From: Hemibagrus wyckioides
Taxonomy: Eukaryota; Chordata; Actinopteri; Siluriformes; Bagridae
Direction of reading: 5' to 3'
Length of the DNA: 64,000 nucleotides
NCBI RefSeq assembly: GCF_019097595.1
Contig: NC_080710.1
Location: 25,148,280 to 25,212,279 of the forward strand
The notes beneath the pieces are model-generated. The model made no database searches. It was given only the letters and a program-made list of their open reading frames with translations, and was not told the DNA's origin. The translations under genes were made by a program, and so were the position numbers. Within the stretch, counting starts at the first letter, position 1. Every line of letters starts with the position of its first letter. Positions 62,701-64,000 of the stretch are shown here, in pieces.

Positions 62701-64000
62701 ATGCTAAATGTTTATGGGATTAGTGAGAGAAATGTAACACTCGTAATGTTCACTAGACCCGTTGATTTCAAAACATGCAGTCTGAGTTTCAGCATTAAAA
62801 TGATTTGCTTATCATTTACGATACTTTTTTTTAGTTAGGCACTGTAGAGTTTCTGTTTTCAAAACTGTGCGAAAGGTTAACAGAAGAGTGCTCTGTATAG
62901 ACCCAACTGGAAAAGCAGTTTAATTCTTTTAACACAGTGTATTTAATGAACATTTTAAAAAATTCAGGCACTTGTTTTCCATGACCAAAAAAAAAAAAAC
63001 CTTTCACATTCAAACTAATTACTAGGTTATGAGGGTTATCAAGCTGATAACAGTTTGTGTGCAGCACTGTGTGTGCTGGAAGATCAGACCACAGATTTTA
63101 TGAATAATATCTGTGGAGGCTTGAGTTTGTAACAGACATAACGGGAAATGGCGAAACAAGAAATGGCGTCAACTTCAATGTTGCACTGCTTACTATGATT
63201 TAGCCATGCAATGAGGAAGTTTTTCTGATATGGTTAGGATTTTTTTTGCCTTTGTTTCTAGGACAAATCTTTCACTTGCACATCTTTCAATTACTGTAAG
63301 ACTCTGTTTGTAAGTGCATGGTTTTTAAAATTGCTTATATTAACCAAAGTGGGAAAATCAATTATCATACAAAACAAACTAATGTCTGTAATTGGCGGTT
63401 TTTTTTTTTTTTGGTTCTTGTGCTCTGATTGACAATGTTTTCTTGTTAAGTGAAAGAGTACTTGCTTTTTAAATGTTTTAATAGTTGCAATGTATATGTT
63501 GAGCTTAGCTGTATTTGTACAGAGGGAGTGTTAGAGATTGAGAGAGATAAAAATAAAATGAACTAACGCAAACAAATCCAAGAAAACCTGTAAATAAAAT
63601 GTCACTATTTTGAGAGACTGCATATGTTGCATATGAGAATAATGCACCAATTATAATAATGAAAATATCTGCATGTAAATTAGATATGTACACGGTTTAA
63701 GGCACTGTTTTTTTTTTTTGTTGTAACTTTTTAATTTGTTAATGCTTGGCTAATGGATTAAATTTATGTGTCTGGATATGATGTAACATTGCATTAAATA
63801 AAAAAGAGAATAATGTAAAAGTTTCACTCCAGGGTTGATGTAAGAATGTATGAATTCAGTGTGAACTTTGTGAACTGGATTTTTGATAAGCACACCACCC
63901 ATGTGACTAATGGATTTTTTTTTGCATAGATACTGTAAGATTATGTTTGTGTTATCTCAAGCTACTCCTTGACATTTCTCAACACATATCATCAAGTTTA
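62701..64000 (+). other. Chemokine receptor 3'UTR and downstream intergenic sequence
   Basis: AT-rich sequence without a coding signal. Candidate poly(A) signals AATAAA are at 63552-63557, 63593-63598 and 63797-63802. Several poly(A/T) runs are present (for example near 62987 and 63400). Confidence 0.4.

Overview
This is vertebrate nuclear DNA, almost certainly from a teleost fish and plausibly an otophysan such as a catfish. The reasons are an AT-rich background full of long microsatellites, abundant Tc1/mariner elements and their fold-back derivatives, tRNA-derived SINEs and L2-like LINE tails of fish type, and multi-exon genes with GT-AG introns. Nothing is prokaryotic: no operons, CRISPR arrays or ribosome binding sites. 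The species assignment is inference from remembered repeat families.

Layout. Positions 1 to about 9.6 kb are intergenic: microsatellites, two pieces of one SINE family, a minus-strand L2-like LINE 3' end (3.4-4.5 kb) and a plus-strand fragment of the same kind of tail (9.1-9.5 kb). Two minus-strand open blocks with splice-like borders (5664-5864 and 6099-6290) may be the last exons of an unrecognised gene or pseudogene. From 9.6 to 10.05 kb lies a compound ATT/ATC array, directly upstream of a CpG-rich promoter and a noncoding first exon ending at 10403.

The main gene is a plus-strand FACIT collagen running from about 10.2 to 61.4 kb, best matched to collagen XXI alpha-1 (col21a1). I reconstructed 28 coding exons (20563-60293) whose lengths sum to 2811 bp, giving a 936-residue protein: signal peptide, von Willebrand A domain, thrombospondin-N/laminin-G-like domain, a helix of 105 Gly-X-Y triplets, a short cysteine-bearing hinge, a second helix with two imperfections, and a short tail carrying the FACIT Cys-(4 residues)-Cys pair. 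Introns are GT-AG and phase-compatible throughout. The large introns hold most of the repeats, including one intact Tc1-like transposon (31589-32836, transposase 343 aa, DD34E, perfect 29-bp terminal inverted repeats).

Right after the collagen, in the same orientation, is a complete chemokine receptor of 330 aa (61708-62700) with a likely 5'UTR exon ending at 61604. The probable collagen poly(A) signals (61344 and 61419) lie within a few hundred bases of that exon. The two genes have unrelated roles (extracellular matrix versus leukocyte signalling), so their adjacency looks positional, not functional.

I found no evidence of a new biological system. The points most worth a second look are the intact transposon nested inside an outer palindrome, the two unexplained minus-strand exon-like regions, a 12-bp microexon and a Gly-to-Arg break in the collagen, and the repeat structures around its promoter.
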